From Halomonas salinarum (GTDB lineage: Bacteria > Pseudomonadota > Gammaproteobacteria > Pseudomonadales > Halomonadaceae): a stretch of 64,000 bases of DNA. Below the pieces are notes generated by a model that had not been told where the DNA came from, searched no databases, and saw nothing but the letters and a program-made list of their open reading frames with translations. Below are positions 1 through 9,223 of the stretch, in pieces. Where the stretch lies: NCBI RefSeq assembly GCF_012062845.1, contig NZ_WWNB01000004.1:1-64000 (forward strand), written 5' to 3'. Made by a program: the position numbers and the translations under genes. Numbering within the stretch: the first letter of the stretch is position 1; each line of letters begins with the position of its first letter.

Positions 1-240
1 AAGGTGCGTGGCATGAAAGATGGTACCGGCGATGAGTGAGGTCTGGTGGTGACAGCGATGGCACTGGTAGTGCCCCCGCGACAATCGACAGCCAGTGGTG
101 TTGCCACAGTCGGGGCACACGAACCCCCTGGGCCAGCGATGCTGAAAAAGGACCGCCTGGCACTGCGCTTCCGTGCCGTACTGCGCGAGAAATGCCGGCA
201 ACGACAGGCCGGGCTGAAACTGGATAGGATTGCGTGCCAT
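1..240 (-). CDS. IS1595-family transposase, N-terminal part (runs off window edge)
   Basis: Reading the minus strand from the ATG at 240 gives 80 residues that continue past base 1. The reading begins MARNPIQFQPGLSLPAFLAQ. A zinc ribbon follows, with CPDCG at about residues 42-46 and YQCHRC at about 58-63, then a TSLIAGTIFH stretch. This layout is the zinc-ribbon N-terminus typical of IS1595-type DDE transposases. A strong ribosome binding site (AAGGAGG on the minus strand, about 249-255) precedes the ATG. The catalytic domain lies outside the window, so intactness cannot be judged. The IS end was not identified with certainty; it should lie between 250 and about 320. Confidence 0.8.
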   Translation of the reverse strand, partial: MARNPIQFQPGLSLPAFLAQYGTEAQCQAVLFQHRWPRGFVCPDCGNTTGCRLSRGHYQCHRCHHQTSLIAGTIFHATHL

Positions 241-565
241 GACGCCACCTCCTTTACTGGACATAACATCAGTATAGGAGAGGCTGGCGGGATTGTGGCT
301 GATCAACATGAGTAATCAGGTAATTTTTTTGTTTTTCCTTCCTGATGCTTGCGCGGAATTTTCATCCTATTTCAGTAGCTTGGCAGACCACAAAGCCCGC
401 CTCCCGTATGAGCTGCAAGATAATCCTAGTCTTCTGCAAGATAGTTACAGCGTAACTGAACGGTAACGGCGATGCTTGTTCACGTAAGCCGGTAGCACAA
501 CGCCATCGGCAAGGCTGGCCCGGCTCATCGGGCATCTCACGTGAAGACGCAAGGGAGTTCAACTC
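241..565. other. Intergenic region between IS1595 transposase and flp
   Basis: No convincing gene is seen here. The first part (to about 320) is the leader, and probably the end, of the IS1595-type element. The rest is the upstream region of the tad locus and carries the AGTTAC/GTAACT palindrome described separately. A short minus-strand reading frame across 362-562 has no ribosome binding site or recognisable protein features. Confidence 0.5.
443..467. promoter_or_regulatory. Candidate operator upstream of flp: palindrome plus direct repeat
   Basis: AGTTAC-AGC-GTAACT is a perfect 15-bp inverted repeat at 443-457. A further GTAAC at 463-467 lies exactly 11 bp from the GTAAC at 452-456, so two half-sites are on the same helix face. 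It lies about 100 bp before the flp start codon. The regulator is unknown; the AraC-type gene at the end of the tad locus is the natural candidate. This is inference from position and symmetry. Confidence 0.4.
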
Positions 566-748
566 ATGAACAAGCTGATGATGGGTGTGAAGCGTTTCTG
601 GCAGGAAGAAGAAGGCACCGAGGTCGTGGAATGGGCGCTGGTAGCGGGACTTATCGTGGCGGTTGCTGCCACCATCTTCACTAATGTGGGGGATAACGTT
701 TCAAGAATCATGGGGCTTATCAACACAAAATTAAGCGGTATTCAATAA
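566..748 (+). CDS. flp: Flp-family type IVb pilin
   Basis: The major subunit of the Tad (tight adherence) pilus is 60 residues long, the usual size for Flp pilins. A short basic leader precedes G-T-E-V-V-E-W at about residues 17-23, which matches the processing site (Gly, then Glu at +5 and an aromatic residue). A single hydrophobic helix of about 20 residues follows. AAGGGAG before the ATG gives a good ribosome binding site. It is the first gene of the tad locus, and a strong hairpin terminator directly after it would make it more abundant than the assembly genes. The peptidase that would cut it is the next gene. Confidence 0.93.
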   Translation: MNKLMMGVKRFWQEEEGTEVVEWALVAGLIVAVAATIFTNVGDNVSRIMGLINTKLSGIQ

Positions 749-755
749 AAAAAAT

Positions 756-789
756 AAAAAAGCGCCGATAGGTATGTCGGCGCTTTTTC
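756..789 (+). terminator. Intrinsic terminator after flp
   Basis: AGCGCCGA (761-768) pairs perfectly with TCGGCGCT (777-784) around an 8-base loop. A-runs precede it and a T-run follows it. Its position between the pilin and the assembly genes suggests partial termination, a common way to make excess pilin. Confidence 0.85.
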
Positions 790-822
790 CACAATTAAAA
801 ATAAGCACAGAAGGTGGCTATT

Positions 823-1365
823 ATGCGCCATGAACACGTTCTGATACTGGGCTTGGTCCTGTTATTTGTTTGGATCGCAGCAGCTTGGGATCTGCGTACT
901 CGGCACATACCCAATTTTCTTATTATGGCCGGGGCCGCGACGGGTATTCTGCTGCAGGGAGTGCTGGCAGGCCCGAGCGGTTTCCTGGCCGCCCTTTTCG
1001 GCCTGAGTGTGGGGGTGGCCGTCCTATTACCAGGCTACCTGCTGGGCTTTACCGGCGCCGGTGATGTCAAGTTGATGGCTGCCGTGGGCACCTTCCTTGG
1101 TGTGAAGGGTGTCTTAATGGCAGCGATCTTCAGTATTGGTGTGGGTGGTGTCATCGCACTGGGATTTGCCGCCAGTAGTTTGATAGCGGGCACATCGGCA
1201 GGACCTTGGGGCCGTTACTCCTTGATGTTTCGTACTCTAATAACGACCGGTAATCCGATCTATATCACCCCTGCAGAGGGCGAAGTGATGGGCAAGAAAT
1301 TTCCCTTCGCCGTCTCTATCGCGCTGGGTACCTGTGGGTATCTTATCTGGGGTTATATGCATTGA
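823..1365 (+). CDS. tadV: Prepilin peptidase, A24A family (TadV/CpaA)
   Basis: An integral membrane aspartic peptidase that removes the leader from Flp and from the TadE/G-type pseudopilins. The sequence shows the two expected catalytic Asp motifs: the Asp of WDLRTRHIPN near residue 22 and the GAGDVKLM (GxGD) motif near residue 85. About six hydrophobic segments are present. The ATG at 823 is preferred because AAGG lies 8 bases upstream; a GTG at 814 would add three residues. It is short (180 residues) and lacks the N-terminal methylase domain of PilD-type enzymes, as is normal for Tad loci. Confidence 0.92.
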   Translation: MRHEHVLILGLVLLFVWIAAAWDLRTRHIPNFLIMAGAATGILLQGVLAGPSGFLAALFGLSVGVAVLLPGYLLGFTGAGDVKLMAAVGTFLGVKGVLMAAIFSIGVGGVIALGFAASSLIAGTSAGPWGRYSLMFRTLITTGNPIYITPAEGEVMGKKFPFAVSIALGTCGYLIWGYMH

Positions 1366-1421
1366 TAGCTAATGCACTGATATCCAGCGCAATAGGGATC
1401 TATCTTTAAGGAGAAACCCCG

Positions 1422-2804
1422 ATGAGTCTTGTGCCAATTAATCACGGAAATGATCAGGAAGCTGATCTAAAAGCGGGTCAGGACGCTGGTCATGAAGTGA
1501 TGGCGGGGCCGTCGGGGAATGCGAATGCCATGCGCCCTTCGTCGGTCGCCGAAACGGGCCTGGATCTTCTCTATATCGCCGACCTTCTATCCAAGCAGCT
1601 CTATGAAACCGGCGTGCTCGATATGCGGGAGCTAAGCCAGCGCAGTGCGCTTTCCGGCGCGGTGGTCGAAGAGGTCTGTCACTTCCTGCGCGACGAGCGG
1701 CGTATCGAGCTGAGAGGCGCGGGCGGCGGGGGAAGTTTGCGTTATGGCCTGACCGATCTTGGCCGAGCGGCGGCGCTGGAGGCCCTGGCGCGGGACGGCT
1801 ACAGCGGCCCGGCGCCGGTCACTCTGGAAGACTACACCCGTCGGGTGGCCCACCAGACCATGAAGACGGTGGGCATCGATCGGGAAAGTGTCTTCGAGGC
1901 CTTCGCCGACATGGTGATTTCTCCTTCGTTGCTCGATCAGCTCGGCCCGGCGCTGGTCTCCGGACGGGCCATGTTCCTGTATGGCGATGCTGGTACCGGC
2001 AAGAGCTATATCGCTCGCCGTTTGTCGCGGTTGTTGCCGGGCCAGGTACTCATCCCTCACGCCATCCTGGTGGCGGGTAAGGCGTTGCGTTGCTTCGATG
2101 GCGGCATGCATGAGCCCGTGGTCAGTGAAGAGCCATCACCGCTGGCGAGCCTTTATCTCGAGCGCGGGCACGACCCTCGCTATGTCTGCTGTCATCGGCC
2201 CTGTGTGGTAACCGGTGGCGAGCTGACGCTTGACATGCTGGAGGTCCAGTACGACCCGGCCACCCGCATTCACCATGCGCCGATTCAGCTCAAGGCCAAC
2301 AACGGCATGCTGGTGATCGATGACCTGGGCCGCCAGCGTATGGCGCCCATGGAGCTCTTCAATCGCTGGATCGTGCCGATGGAAGAGCGCATCGATTATC
2401 TGGCGCTGAGCAACGGCCAGCATTTCCGTATCCCTTTCGATGTGGCCCTGGTGTTCTCCTCGAACCTGGATCCATTGAGCCTTGCCGACCCCGCCTTTCT
2501 GCGTCGTATCGGCTACAAGATTCGCTTTTCTGCTTTGGGTCGTGATGACTACCTGACGCTTTGGCAGCAGGAGTGCCTGGCCAACGGGGTCGATTTCGAC
2601 GAGCGGCTGGCCACCTTCGTGATCGAGGAGCTACACCATCGCCGCGAGGTGGCGCTGTTGCCTTGCCATCCCCGTGATCTGGTCGGACTGGCGGTGGACT
2701 ATCTGCGCTATCAGGGCCAGGAGAGGCTCTCAAAGACGGCTCTCTTCTGGGCCTGGCAGAACTACTTCGTGGAACTGGGTGATCCCGGGAGGGAGGCGTC
2801 ATGA
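1422..2804 (+). CDS. AAA+ ATPase of the tad locus
   Basis: A 460-residue soluble protein. A variable N-terminus is followed by a possible winged-helix segment (about 45-125). The AAA+ core has Walker A GDAGTGKS at 188-195 and Walker B MLVIDD at 296-301. A cysteine-rich stretch (YVCCHRPC, about 254-261) lies between them, and a helical lid region follows. It overlaps cpaB by four bases (ATGA), which implies translational coupling. Such ATPases occur in some gammaproteobacterial tad clusters, but their role is not one of the classical Tad functions and is distinct from the TadA motor. A regulatory or assembly-chaperone function is possible; no specific function is claimed. Confidence 0.8.
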   Translation: MSLVPINHGNDQEADLKAGQDAGHEVMAGPSGNANAMRPSSVAETGLDLLYIADLLSKQLYETGVLDMRELSQRSALSGAVVEEVCHFLRDERRIELRGAGGGGSLRYGLTDLGRAAALEALARDGYSGPAPVTLEDYTRRVAHQTMKTVGIDRESVFEAFADMVISPSLLDQLGPALVSGRAMFLYGDAGTGKSYIARRLSRLLPGQVLIPHAILVAGKALRCFDGGMHEPVVSEEPSPLASLYLERGHDPRYVCCHRPCVVTGGELTLDMLEVQYDPATRIHHAPIQLKANNGMLVIDDLGRQRMAPMELFNRWIVPMEERIDYLALSNGQHFRIPFDVALVFSSNLDPLSLADPAFLRRIGYKIRFSALGRDDYLTLWQQECLANGVDFDERLATFVIEELHHRREVALLPCHPRDLVGLAVDYLRYQGQERLSKTALFWAWQNYFVELGDPGREAS

Positions 2805-3601
2805 AAAAGCAGGGTGTGGTGTTGATGTTGGGCGTGTCACTGGTGATGGCCTTCGGGGCCGCCATGGTGGCGAAGAACTGGATGAAGACCCAGTCGGGGG
2901 ATGAAGGGGGGAGCGAGATGGCGCAGGTGGTGGTAACGACCTTGCAGATTCCCTTCGGCTCGACGGTGCAGGCCTCCGATTTGAAGATGCTGGAGTTACC
3001 CCCGAATGCGATTCCCGCGGGTAGCTTCAACAGCATCGAGAGCGTGGTGGGGCGAGTCAGCAACCAGGTCATCTATCCCGGCGAGATCGTGCTGGAAGGG
3101 CGAGTGGCCGAACATATGGGGGGCAGTGCCCTGGCGGCCGTGCTCGAGCATGGCAAACGCGCCATGAGCGTGCGAGTGGATGATGTGGTCGGCGTGGCGG
3201 GCTTCCTGCTGCCGGGCAACCGCGTGGATATCGTCTCCGCCAAGCGCGATGGCGGCAGCAACCGCAGCGTCAAGTCCGAAACCATTCTGCGCGATATCAA
3301 GGTGCTGGCCGTCGACCAGATCGCGTCACAGGAACGTGACGGCCCGGTGATCGTGCGGGCGGTGACCCTGGAGGTCGATCCGCGCCAGGCCGAGAAGCTG
3401 GTCGAGGCTACCCAGGAAGGCAAGGTGCAGCTTACGTTGCGCAATCCCATGGATAACGAAGAGGAGTCCTTCACGACCGCCCAGCTGGCGGACCCAGAGC
3501 CCGTCGCCGTTGCCGCTCCCCGTGCAACCGTGCGGGCCGTCAATCGCCGCGTCAACGTGATCCGCGGCACCGAGATGAGCTCGGTCACCGTCAGGAACTG
3601 A
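2801..3601 (+). CDS. cpaB: Flp pilus assembly protein CpaB/RcpC
   Basis: A 266-residue periplasmic protein anchored by one N-terminal hydrophobic segment (about residues 5-24). A SAF-like domain follows (about 45-110), with the typical PFGSTVQASDLKMLELP start, then the RcpC domain (VDDVVGVAGFLLPGNRVDI, about 125-145). The family works with the secretin, probably in the periplasm and possibly in contact with peptidoglycan. Its start overlaps the end of the AAA+ gene and it is followed directly by the secretin gene, the usual tad order. Confidence 0.92.
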   Translation: MKKQGVVLMLGVSLVMAFGAAMVAKNWMKTQSGDEGGSEMAQVVVTTLQIPFGSTVQASDLKMLELPPNAIPAGSFNSIESVVGRVSNQVIYPGEIVLEGRVAEHMGGSALAAVLEHGKRAMSVRVDDVVGVAGFLLPGNRVDIVSAKRDGGSNRSVKSETILRDIKVLAVDQIASQERDGPVIVRAVTLEVDPRQAEKLVEATQEGKVQLTLRNPMDNEEESFTTAQLADPEPVAVAAPRATVRAVNRRVNVIRGTEMSSVTVRN

Positions 3602-3654
3602 ACGCCATGATCAAGCCCCTCGGCAGGCCCCTTTCGAGTCAGTGGGAGAGTGCA

Positions 3655-5226
3655 ATGGATAGGCAACGGGTAATCGGGAAGTGGGTGGCCCTGGCAGTGA
3701 TGATCCTGCTGGCCAGCGTCTGGACGGAAATAGCGGCTGCCCAGGCATTGGAGCGCAGTATCGCCACGCCCTATCAGGGGCGCTCGGCGGAGGTGGCGGT
3801 GTCGGTCAACAAGTCGCAGGTGCTGGAGTTTCCGCGACCGGTGAAAATCCTGTCGATCGGCAACCCCGACATCGCCGACATCGTGGTGGTGCGCTCGCGC
3901 CAGGTCTATGTACTGGGCAAGAAGCTTGGCACCACCAATGTGGTGCTGTGGGACCAGAACGAGCGGGTTCAGGGCATGTTGAACGTCACCGTGACCCATG
4001 ATCTGGACAGCCTCAAGCTGCACCTTCACGACATGATGCCGCAGGAGAATATCCAGGTCCGCTCGGCACAGAGCAGCATCGTGCTGAGTGGCCAGGTATC
4101 CAGTGCCGAGCGCATGGAAACGGCCATGCGTCTTGCTCAACACTTCTCGGCTGGAGAAGAGGGCGGTGCCCAGGTCATCAACCTGATGCAGGTCGGCGGG
4201 GCCCAGCAGGTGATGCTTGAGGTCAAGGTGGCCGAGGTATCGCGCTCGCTGGTCAAGCGCCTGGAAACCGACTTCAACGTCTTCAATGTCGGTTCTTCGG
4301 CCTTGCAGGTGGGAGCCGTCAAGGGCGGTGCGAGTTTCCCGGATGCCATCTTCGAGAGTGGTGCCGTGACAGGTCGTGCTCCTGTTCTGGGCGGCGGCTC
4401 GATCGTCGGGCCTGCTGTGAGTGAGTTTGCACCAGCGACCGCCAGCATCGAAGACGCCGGTATCTTCGCCAGCTACCTGCGTGACGACTACCTGCTGAAC
4501 CTGGTGCTGGATGCCGCCAACCGCGAGGGGGTCGCTAAGATCCTCGCCGAGCCCAATCTCACGACGCTGACCGGTCAGCCGGCACAGTTCCTCGCTGGCG
4601 GGGAATTCCCGATTCCCGTGCCCCAGGGCGATGGCCAGATCACCATAGAGAACAAGGAGTTCGGTGTCGGTCTGCGCTTCCTGCCGGTGGTGCTTAATTC
4701 CGGCACCATCAACCTGAAGGTGGATGTCTCGGTCTCCGAACTGACGGCAAGCAACAGCCTGGTGGTCGGCGTGGGCGAGCAGTCCTCGTCGCAGTTCTTC
4801 GTGCCAGCGCTGACCAAGCGTAGTGCGAGTTCCACGGTGGAGCTCGCCACCGGCCAGACCATCGCCATCGCCGGGATGCTCAACGAGAGCCTGCAGGAAA
4901 ATATCTCGAAATTTCCGGGGCTCGGCGATGTACCGATCATCGGTGCGCTGTTCCGCAGTCAGGAATTCGTCAAGGAGCAGACCGAGCTTGTGATCTTTGT
5001 CACTCCGCGTCTGGCGCGTGCCTATGAGCCGGAACTGGCGCGGCTGCCCACCGGCTCCTTCGTGCCACCAAGCGATGTCGAGTTCTATCTCATGGGGCGC
5101 TTTCATGGCCGCGATGAGGCCGATCAGCCGACCCCACGGCGTGCGAATCGCTCAGGCATGGACCTTCAGCTGATGTCCAGCCGTCAAGAAGGCGGTACCG
5201 AAGGCCAGTTTGGCCATGACCTCTGA
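3655..5226 (+). CDS. cpaC: Tad pilus outer-membrane secretin CpaC/RcpA
   Basis: This gene encodes the outer-membrane channel for the Flp pilus. The ATG at 3655 is chosen because GGGAG lies six bases upstream and it gives a clean signal peptide ending AAAQA; an upstream ATG at 3607 would bury the signal. The chain (523 residues) has the pilus-secretin N-terminal domain (SIGNPDIADIVVV), a BON-like segment (SSIVLSGQVSSAERM) and a C-terminal secretin domain with VAKILAEPNL and the end motif GDVPIIGALFRS. A C-terminal tail of about 60 residues rich in Arg, Gln and Ser follows the secretin domain. Confidence 0.93.
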   Translation: MDRQRVIGKWVALAVMILLASVWTEIAAAQALERSIATPYQGRSAEVAVSVNKSQVLEFPRPVKILSIGNPDIADIVVVRSRQVYVLGKKLGTTNVVLWDQNERVQGMLNVTVTHDLDSLKLHLHDMMPQENIQVRSAQSSIVLSGQVSSAERMETAMRLAQHFSAGEEGGAQVINLMQVGGAQQVMLEVKVAEVSRSLVKRLETDFNVFNVGSSALQVGAVKGGASFPDAIFESGAVTGRAPVLGGGSIVGPAVSEFAPATASIEDAGIFASYLRDDYLLNLVLDAANREGVAKILAEPNLTTLTGQPAQFLAGGEFPIPVPQGDGQITIENKEFGVGLRFLPVVLNSGTINLKVDVSVSELTASNSLVVGVGEQSSSQFFVPALTKRSASSTVELATGQTIAIAGMLNESLQENISKFPGLGDVPIIGALFRSQEFVKEQTELVIFVTPRLARAYEPELARLPTGSFVPPSDVEFYLMGRFHGRDEADQPTPRRANRSGMDLQLMSSRQEGGTEGQFGHDL

Positions 5227-5248
5227 TTCGCGCCTGGGAGAATCCACC

Positions 5249-5515
5249 ATGTCACATTTATTCGCTGTTCTGCCCCGCGTCGCCTTGGCTGCTTTCATGC
5301 CCCTGGCGCTCGTCGGAATGCTCTCGGCTTGTGCGGCGCAGCCGGGTGCAGATTTACCGCCCTTTGGCGATACCGTGCGCCACATGATCGATACCCAGAC
5401 CTATCAACCAGGCGACCCCGTGTCGCCGACCCAGGGTGACAAGGTGGCGGGTGCCTTGGAGAGCTACCGTCAGCCGGCTGCCCCGTATCCGCCGTCGACT
5501 GTGTCGATGCCCTGA
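5249..5515 (+). CDS. Small lipoprotein in CpaD position
   Basis: An 88-residue protein with a signal peptide and lipobox LSAC, so it is probably an outer-membrane lipoprotein. GGGAG eight bases before the ATG at 5249 supports this start over an upstream in-frame ATG at 5210. After the Cys, the segment FGDTVRHMIDTQTYQPGDP resembles the short C-terminal motif of CpaD-type pilus lipoproteins, but the protein is far shorter than classical CpaD. It lies between secretin and tadZ, where cpaD sits in other tad loci. Role in secretin assembly is inferred from position. Confidence 0.75.
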   Translation: MSHLFAVLPRVALAAFMPLALVGMLSACAAQPGADLPPFGDTVRHMIDTQTYQPGDPVSPTQGDKVAGALESYRQPAAPYPPSTVSMP

Positions 5516-5584
5516 GGGGCATCGCGACAGGCAAGGCGGGCTCAGGATTCGTTGCAGGAAGCGTCATATCAGAAGGGGATAAAC

Positions 5585-6772
5585 ATGCGGTATCGACTGG
5601 AGATTTTGCTGGCGGGACGCGCCCGGGACGAGCTCGAGTGCCTGGAGACGCTGCTGCGCAGCCAGGGCGACATCAAGGTCACCACCAAGGTGATCGTCAA
5701 CGGTCATGCCGACCCGCTATATGGCGTTTCGCCGCTCCCGGATGCACTGATCCTGTTGGCAAGCGAGCGCTGGGAAGCCGAGCTCACCGCCCTTTGGGAG
5801 CGTCCCGTGGTCGAGCGCCCGCCGCTGCTGGTGGTCGGTCCCAAGGGCAATGTCGACCTGATTCGGCTGGCTATGAGGGCCGGGGCGCGGGACTTTTTCT
5901 CGCCGCCGATCGATGACGGGGAGATCACCCAGTTCATTCGTCAGCTGGCGCGGGACAAGGTGGTCGATCCTCAGCAGCCGCGTGCCTGCATGACGGCGGT
6001 CATCAACGCCAAGGGTGGGTCTGGTGCCAGCATGGTGGCTGCCAACCTGGCCCATATTCTCGTCAGCCAGGAACGGCGCGGCCTGTTGCTGGATCTGGAC
6101 GTGCAGTTCGGGTCCCTGCCTTTGTACTTCAACATGTCACCCCAAAACGGGCTGGTACGGGCGCTCGAGGAAGCCGACAGCCTGGATGCCATGGCCCTGG
6201 AAGGTTATGTGCAGACCCATGACAGCGGTGTCGATCTTCTGGCCTCTTCACCAGACGACATGGTGACTGTCGCCGAAGTACCGGAATCCCGGGTCGAGTT
6301 GTTACTCGAGGTGCTCAGTCAGGCTTATGACGAGGTAGTCATCGACCTGCCCCGCTGGGTGGGGGGACCCACCGCAGCAGTGCTGGAGCGGGCCGACCGA
6401 ATCCTGGTGGTACTTGAGCAGAGCGTGGCACACCTGCGTGACGCCCAACGGCTGCGCGATATCCTGCGCCACGAACTCAACCTGACCCAGACCCGCATGC
6501 TGCTGGTGGTCAACCGCTATGACAAGCATAACGACGTGGGCCTGTCGGCGATTCGGGATGCCCTGCCGGGCACTGCGATTATCACCCTGCCCAATGATTT
6601 CCGGCGCGTCAGCCAGAGCATCAATGTGGGCAGCCCCTTGCTCGAGATGGCGCCCAAGGCGCCAGTGACCAAGGCGCTCAAGTCGCTGGCAGAGGCACTG
6701 GATAACAAGGAGCCGGAGACGGCTCCGCGTCAAAGCAAGATGTCCTTTCTGGGCTGGGCCCTGCGCAATTGA
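5585..6772 (+). CDS. tadZ: Pilus localisation ATPase-like protein TadZ/CpaE
   Basis: A 395-residue protein of the MinD/ParA superfamily that marks the site of Tad assembly. Residues 1-120 form a receiver-like domain without a clear phospho-acceptor Asp. From about 135 the MinD-like domain begins, with a deviant P-loop NAKGGSGASM (141-150), where Ala148 takes the place of the P-loop Lys. LLLDLDVQFG and VVIDLPRW follow. Degenerate P-loops are known in TadZ, so this is not by itself damage. The ATG at 5585 has AGAAGGGG upstream; an upstream TTG at 5552 is less likely. Confidence 0.92.
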   Translation: MRYRLEILLAGRARDELECLETLLRSQGDIKVTTKVIVNGHADPLYGVSPLPDALILLASERWEAELTALWERPVVERPPLLVVGPKGNVDLIRLAMRAGARDFFSPPIDDGEITQFIRQLARDKVVDPQQPRACMTAVINAKGGSGASMVAANLAHILVSQERRGLLLDLDVQFGSLPLYFNMSPQNGLVRALEEADSLDAMALEGYVQTHDSGVDLLASSPDDMVTVAEVPESRVELLLEVLSQAYDEVVIDLPRWVGGPTAAVLERADRILVVLEQSVAHLRDAQRLRDILRHELNLTQTRMLLVVNRYDKHNDVGLSAIRDALPGTAIITLPNDFRRVSQSINVGSPLLEMAPKAPVTKALKSLAEALDNKEPETAPRQSKMSFLGWALRN

Positions 6773-6856
6773 GTGGTCACTCGCTGGCCGGTCGTCGCCC
6801 GGGCCTTGGGGAATCGTCCCTGATGGCGACCCTTATGGCGTCCCTTATGGAGAGCA

Positions 6857-8242
6857 ATGCACATGAATTTTCGTGAACGTGTGGCCAATGATGGTGTTCA
6901 GGATGCTCCTCGCAACCAGTGGGGCCTGAAGGCATCTCGCAATGCGACCCAGGGGCTATCCGGGGCCGAGCTTGAATGCAAGCAGCAGATATTCAGGAAG
7001 CTGGTCAAGGTACTCGACCTGTCGTTGCTGGGTAGCCTCGACGAAAAGGAAGCCCGTAGCCAGATTCAGCAGGTCTGTGAAGCCTTGATGAGCGAGCAGG
7101 CATTGCCCTTCAACGCCACGGTGCGCCAGCGCATTGTCACTGAGCTACAGGATGAGGTGTTGGGTCTGGGGCCGCTGGAAGCCTTGCTTGCCGACAAGAG
7201 TGTCTCGGACATCCTGGTCAACGGTACCGCGCCGATCTTCGTCGAGCGCAATGGCAAGCTCGAGCAGACCCAGCTGCGCTTCGACAGCGATCGCCACCTG
7301 ATGACGATCATCGATCGCATTGTTTCAAGCGTTGGACGGCGAATCGATGAGTCATCGCCGATGGTGGATGCGCGTCTCAAGGATGGCTCCCGGGTTAACG
7401 CGGTGATTCCGCCGCTGGCCATCGATGGACCGATGCTGTCGATCCGCCGCTTCGCCGTGGAGCGTCTGAACGCCGAGAACCTGGTGGAGATCGGTACCCT
7501 GACGCCGGTCATGGCCGAGCTTCTCGATTGCATCGTCCAGGCCCGCCTCAATGTGCTGGTCTCGGGCGGCACCGGGGCGGGCAAGACCACCTTGCTCAAC
7601 ATTCTCTCGGGCTTCATTCCCCATCGCGAGCGTATCGTCACCATCGAGGACTCGGCGGAGCTACAGCTTCAGCAGCCTCATGTGGTCCGGCTCGAGACCC
7701 GTCCGCCGAACATCGAGGGGCGTGGCGAAGTTGCCCAGCGCGATCTGGTCAAGAACAGCCTGCGTATGCGCCCGGACCGCATCATTCTCGGTGAGGTGCG
7801 CGGTGGCGAGGCCTTCGATATGTTGCAGGCCATGAACACCGGCCATGACGGCTCCTTGACTACCATCCACGCCAATACACCCCGCGATGCGTTGAGCCGT
7901 ATCGAGAGCATGGTGGCGATGTGTGGCTTCCAGTTGCCGGCAGCGGCACTGCGCGCCCAGATCGCCTCGGCCATCGACGTGGTGGTACAGGTCGAGCGCA
8001 TGGAGGATGGCAAGCGGCGTGTGGTGAGTGTGCAAGAAGTCAACGGCCAGGAGGGCGACATCATCACCATGTCGGAGATCTTCCGCTTCCAGCGTGATGG
8101 CCTCGACGAGCAGGGTAACGTCATGGGCTCCTACCAGGCTACCGGCGTGGTGCCGGGCTTCTACGACTACCTCAAGCGGCGCGGCCTGGCGCCTGATCTA
8201 AAGGTGTTCCAGGTACAGGGAGGGCAGCGCTCATGGATGTAA
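6857..8242 (+). CDS. tadA: Tad secretion ATPase TadA/CpaF
   Basis: A cytoplasmic hexameric ATPase of the type II/IV secretion superfamily that drives pilin extension and possibly retraction. The 461 residues carry Walker [10 protein letters not shown] at 237-245, an acidic EDSAE box near 264, Walker [10 protein letters not shown] near 308-316 and the His box [12 protein letters not shown] near 329-340. The N-terminal about 110 residues are the usual TadA all-alpha extension. ATGs at 6857 and 6863 are both possible; the GGAG at 6849 gives better spacing to 6863. The gene overlaps tadB by ten bases. Confidence 0.95.
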   Translation: MHMNFRERVANDGVQDAPRNQWGLKASRNATQGLSGAELECKQQIFRKLVKVLDLSLLGSLDEKEARSQIQQVCEALMSEQALPFNATVRQRIVTELQDEVLGLGPLEALLADKSVSDILVNGTAPIFVERNGKLEQTQLRFDSDRHLMTIIDRIVSSVGRRIDESSPMVDARLKDGSRVNAVIPPLAIDGPMLSIRRFAVERLNAENLVEIGTLTPVMAELLDCIVQARLNVLVSGGTGAGKTTLLNILSGFIPHRERIVTIEDSAELQLQQPHVVRLETRPPNIEGRGEVAQRDLVKNSLRMRPDRIILGEVRGGEAFDMLQAMNTGHDGSLTTIHANTPRDALSRIESMVAMCGFQLPAAALRAQIASAIDVVVQVERMEDGKRRVVSVQEVNGQEGDIITMSEIFRFQRDGLDEQGNVMGSYQATGVVPGFYDYLKRRGLAPDLKVFQVQGGQRSWM

Positions 8243-9213
8243 CCCTCTCCGATGAAGTCATCGTCATTGGAATGGTCGCCATTGCCGCTTTCCTGCTGAT
8301 GCAGAGCTTCCTGGTGCCGGCCTTTGGCGAGAACCGCAAGACCCGCAAGCGCCTCAAGAAGCGCCTGCGCTCCATGAAGGGCGGTGAGCGTTCTGATCAG
8401 GTATCCCTGGTGCGGCGCAAGTATCTTCGCGAGCTGTCTCCGCTTGAGCGGGCGCTGGAGGCCCTGCCGGGCATGGCGCACATCGAGCGCCTGGTGGAAC
8501 AGGCCGGCAAGGAAACCCCGGCCTATCGCATCGTGCTGCTGTCGGTGTGCCTGGGCGGCATGGTCGGGGTGGTGGGGGCCTACCTGCTGCCACTGCCGGC
8601 GATGGGCGTACTGGTCGGGCTGCTGGTGGCCAGCATCCCTTTCATGCAACTGCGGATCGCACGTAACCGGCGTCTGATCAAGTTCGAGGAGCAGTTGCCG
8701 GATGCGCTGGTGATCATGGCGCGTGCCCTGAGGGCTGGTCACCCCTTCAGCGATGCCATGCACCTGGTTGCCGATGAAATGTCGGAGCCCCTGGCCGGTG
8801 AGTTTCGCATCACCTTCATGGAGATCAATTACGGCGGTGAGGTGCGCACCGCCATGCGGGGGCTTCTGGAGCGGGTCGAGAGTGTCACCGTCATGGTATT
8901 CGTGACCTCGGTGCTGATTCAGAAGGAAACCGGCGGCAACCTTGCCGAACTGCTCGATGGCCTGGCCAAGGTCATTCGCGATCGTTTCCGCTTCCATCGT
9001 AATGTGCGCACGCTTTCCGCCCAGGGGCGTATGGCCGCCTGGATTCTATCGCTGCTGCCTTTCGGGTTGGCCGGCGTGTTGTCGATCACCAGTCCGGATT
9101 TCATCCCGATGCTGACCGAGAACCCCACCGGGCGTCAGCTGGTACTGGTGGCCTTCGTGCTGATCGTGATCGGGATTTTGTGGATGCGCAGAGTCGTACG
9201 CATCGACGTTTGA
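8233..9213 (+). CDS. tadB: Tad inner-membrane platform protein TadB
   Basis: 326 residues. A type II secretion F-like domain is present in the C-terminal half ([22 protein letters not shown], from about residue 155 on) and the hydrophobic segments typical of TadB. Together with TadC it forms the inner-membrane base on which TadA acts. The start codon lies inside the end of tadA, with AGGGAGGG upstream, so translation is coupled. tadC follows after ten bases. Confidence 0.93.
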   Translation: MDVTLSDEVIVIGMVAIAAFLLMQSFLVPAFGENRKTRKRLKKRLRSMKGGERSDQVSLVRRKYLRELSPLERALEALPGMAHIERLVEQAGKETPAYRIVLLSVCLGGMVGVVGAYLLPLPAMGVLVGLLVASIPFMQLRIARNRRLIKFEEQLPDALVIMARALRAGHPFSDAMHLVADEMSEPLAGEFRITFMEINYGGEVRTAMRGLLERVESVTVMVFVTSVLIQKETGGNLAELLDGLAKVIRDRFRFHRNVRTLSAQGRMAAWILSLLPFGLAGVLSITSPDFIPMLTENPTGRQLVLVAFVLIVIGILWMRRVVRIDV

Positions 9214-9223
9214 GGAGGTGGTC

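Noticed and set aside
362-562. Short minus-strand frame upstream of flp
   Set aside because: No ribosome binding site, no recognisable protein, and it covers the pilin promoter.
3073-5106. 677-codon minus-strand reading frame opposite cpaB and cpaC
   Set aside because: It is a shadow of the two plus-strand genes, rich in His, Gln, Arg and Asp without any domain, and has no ribosome binding site.
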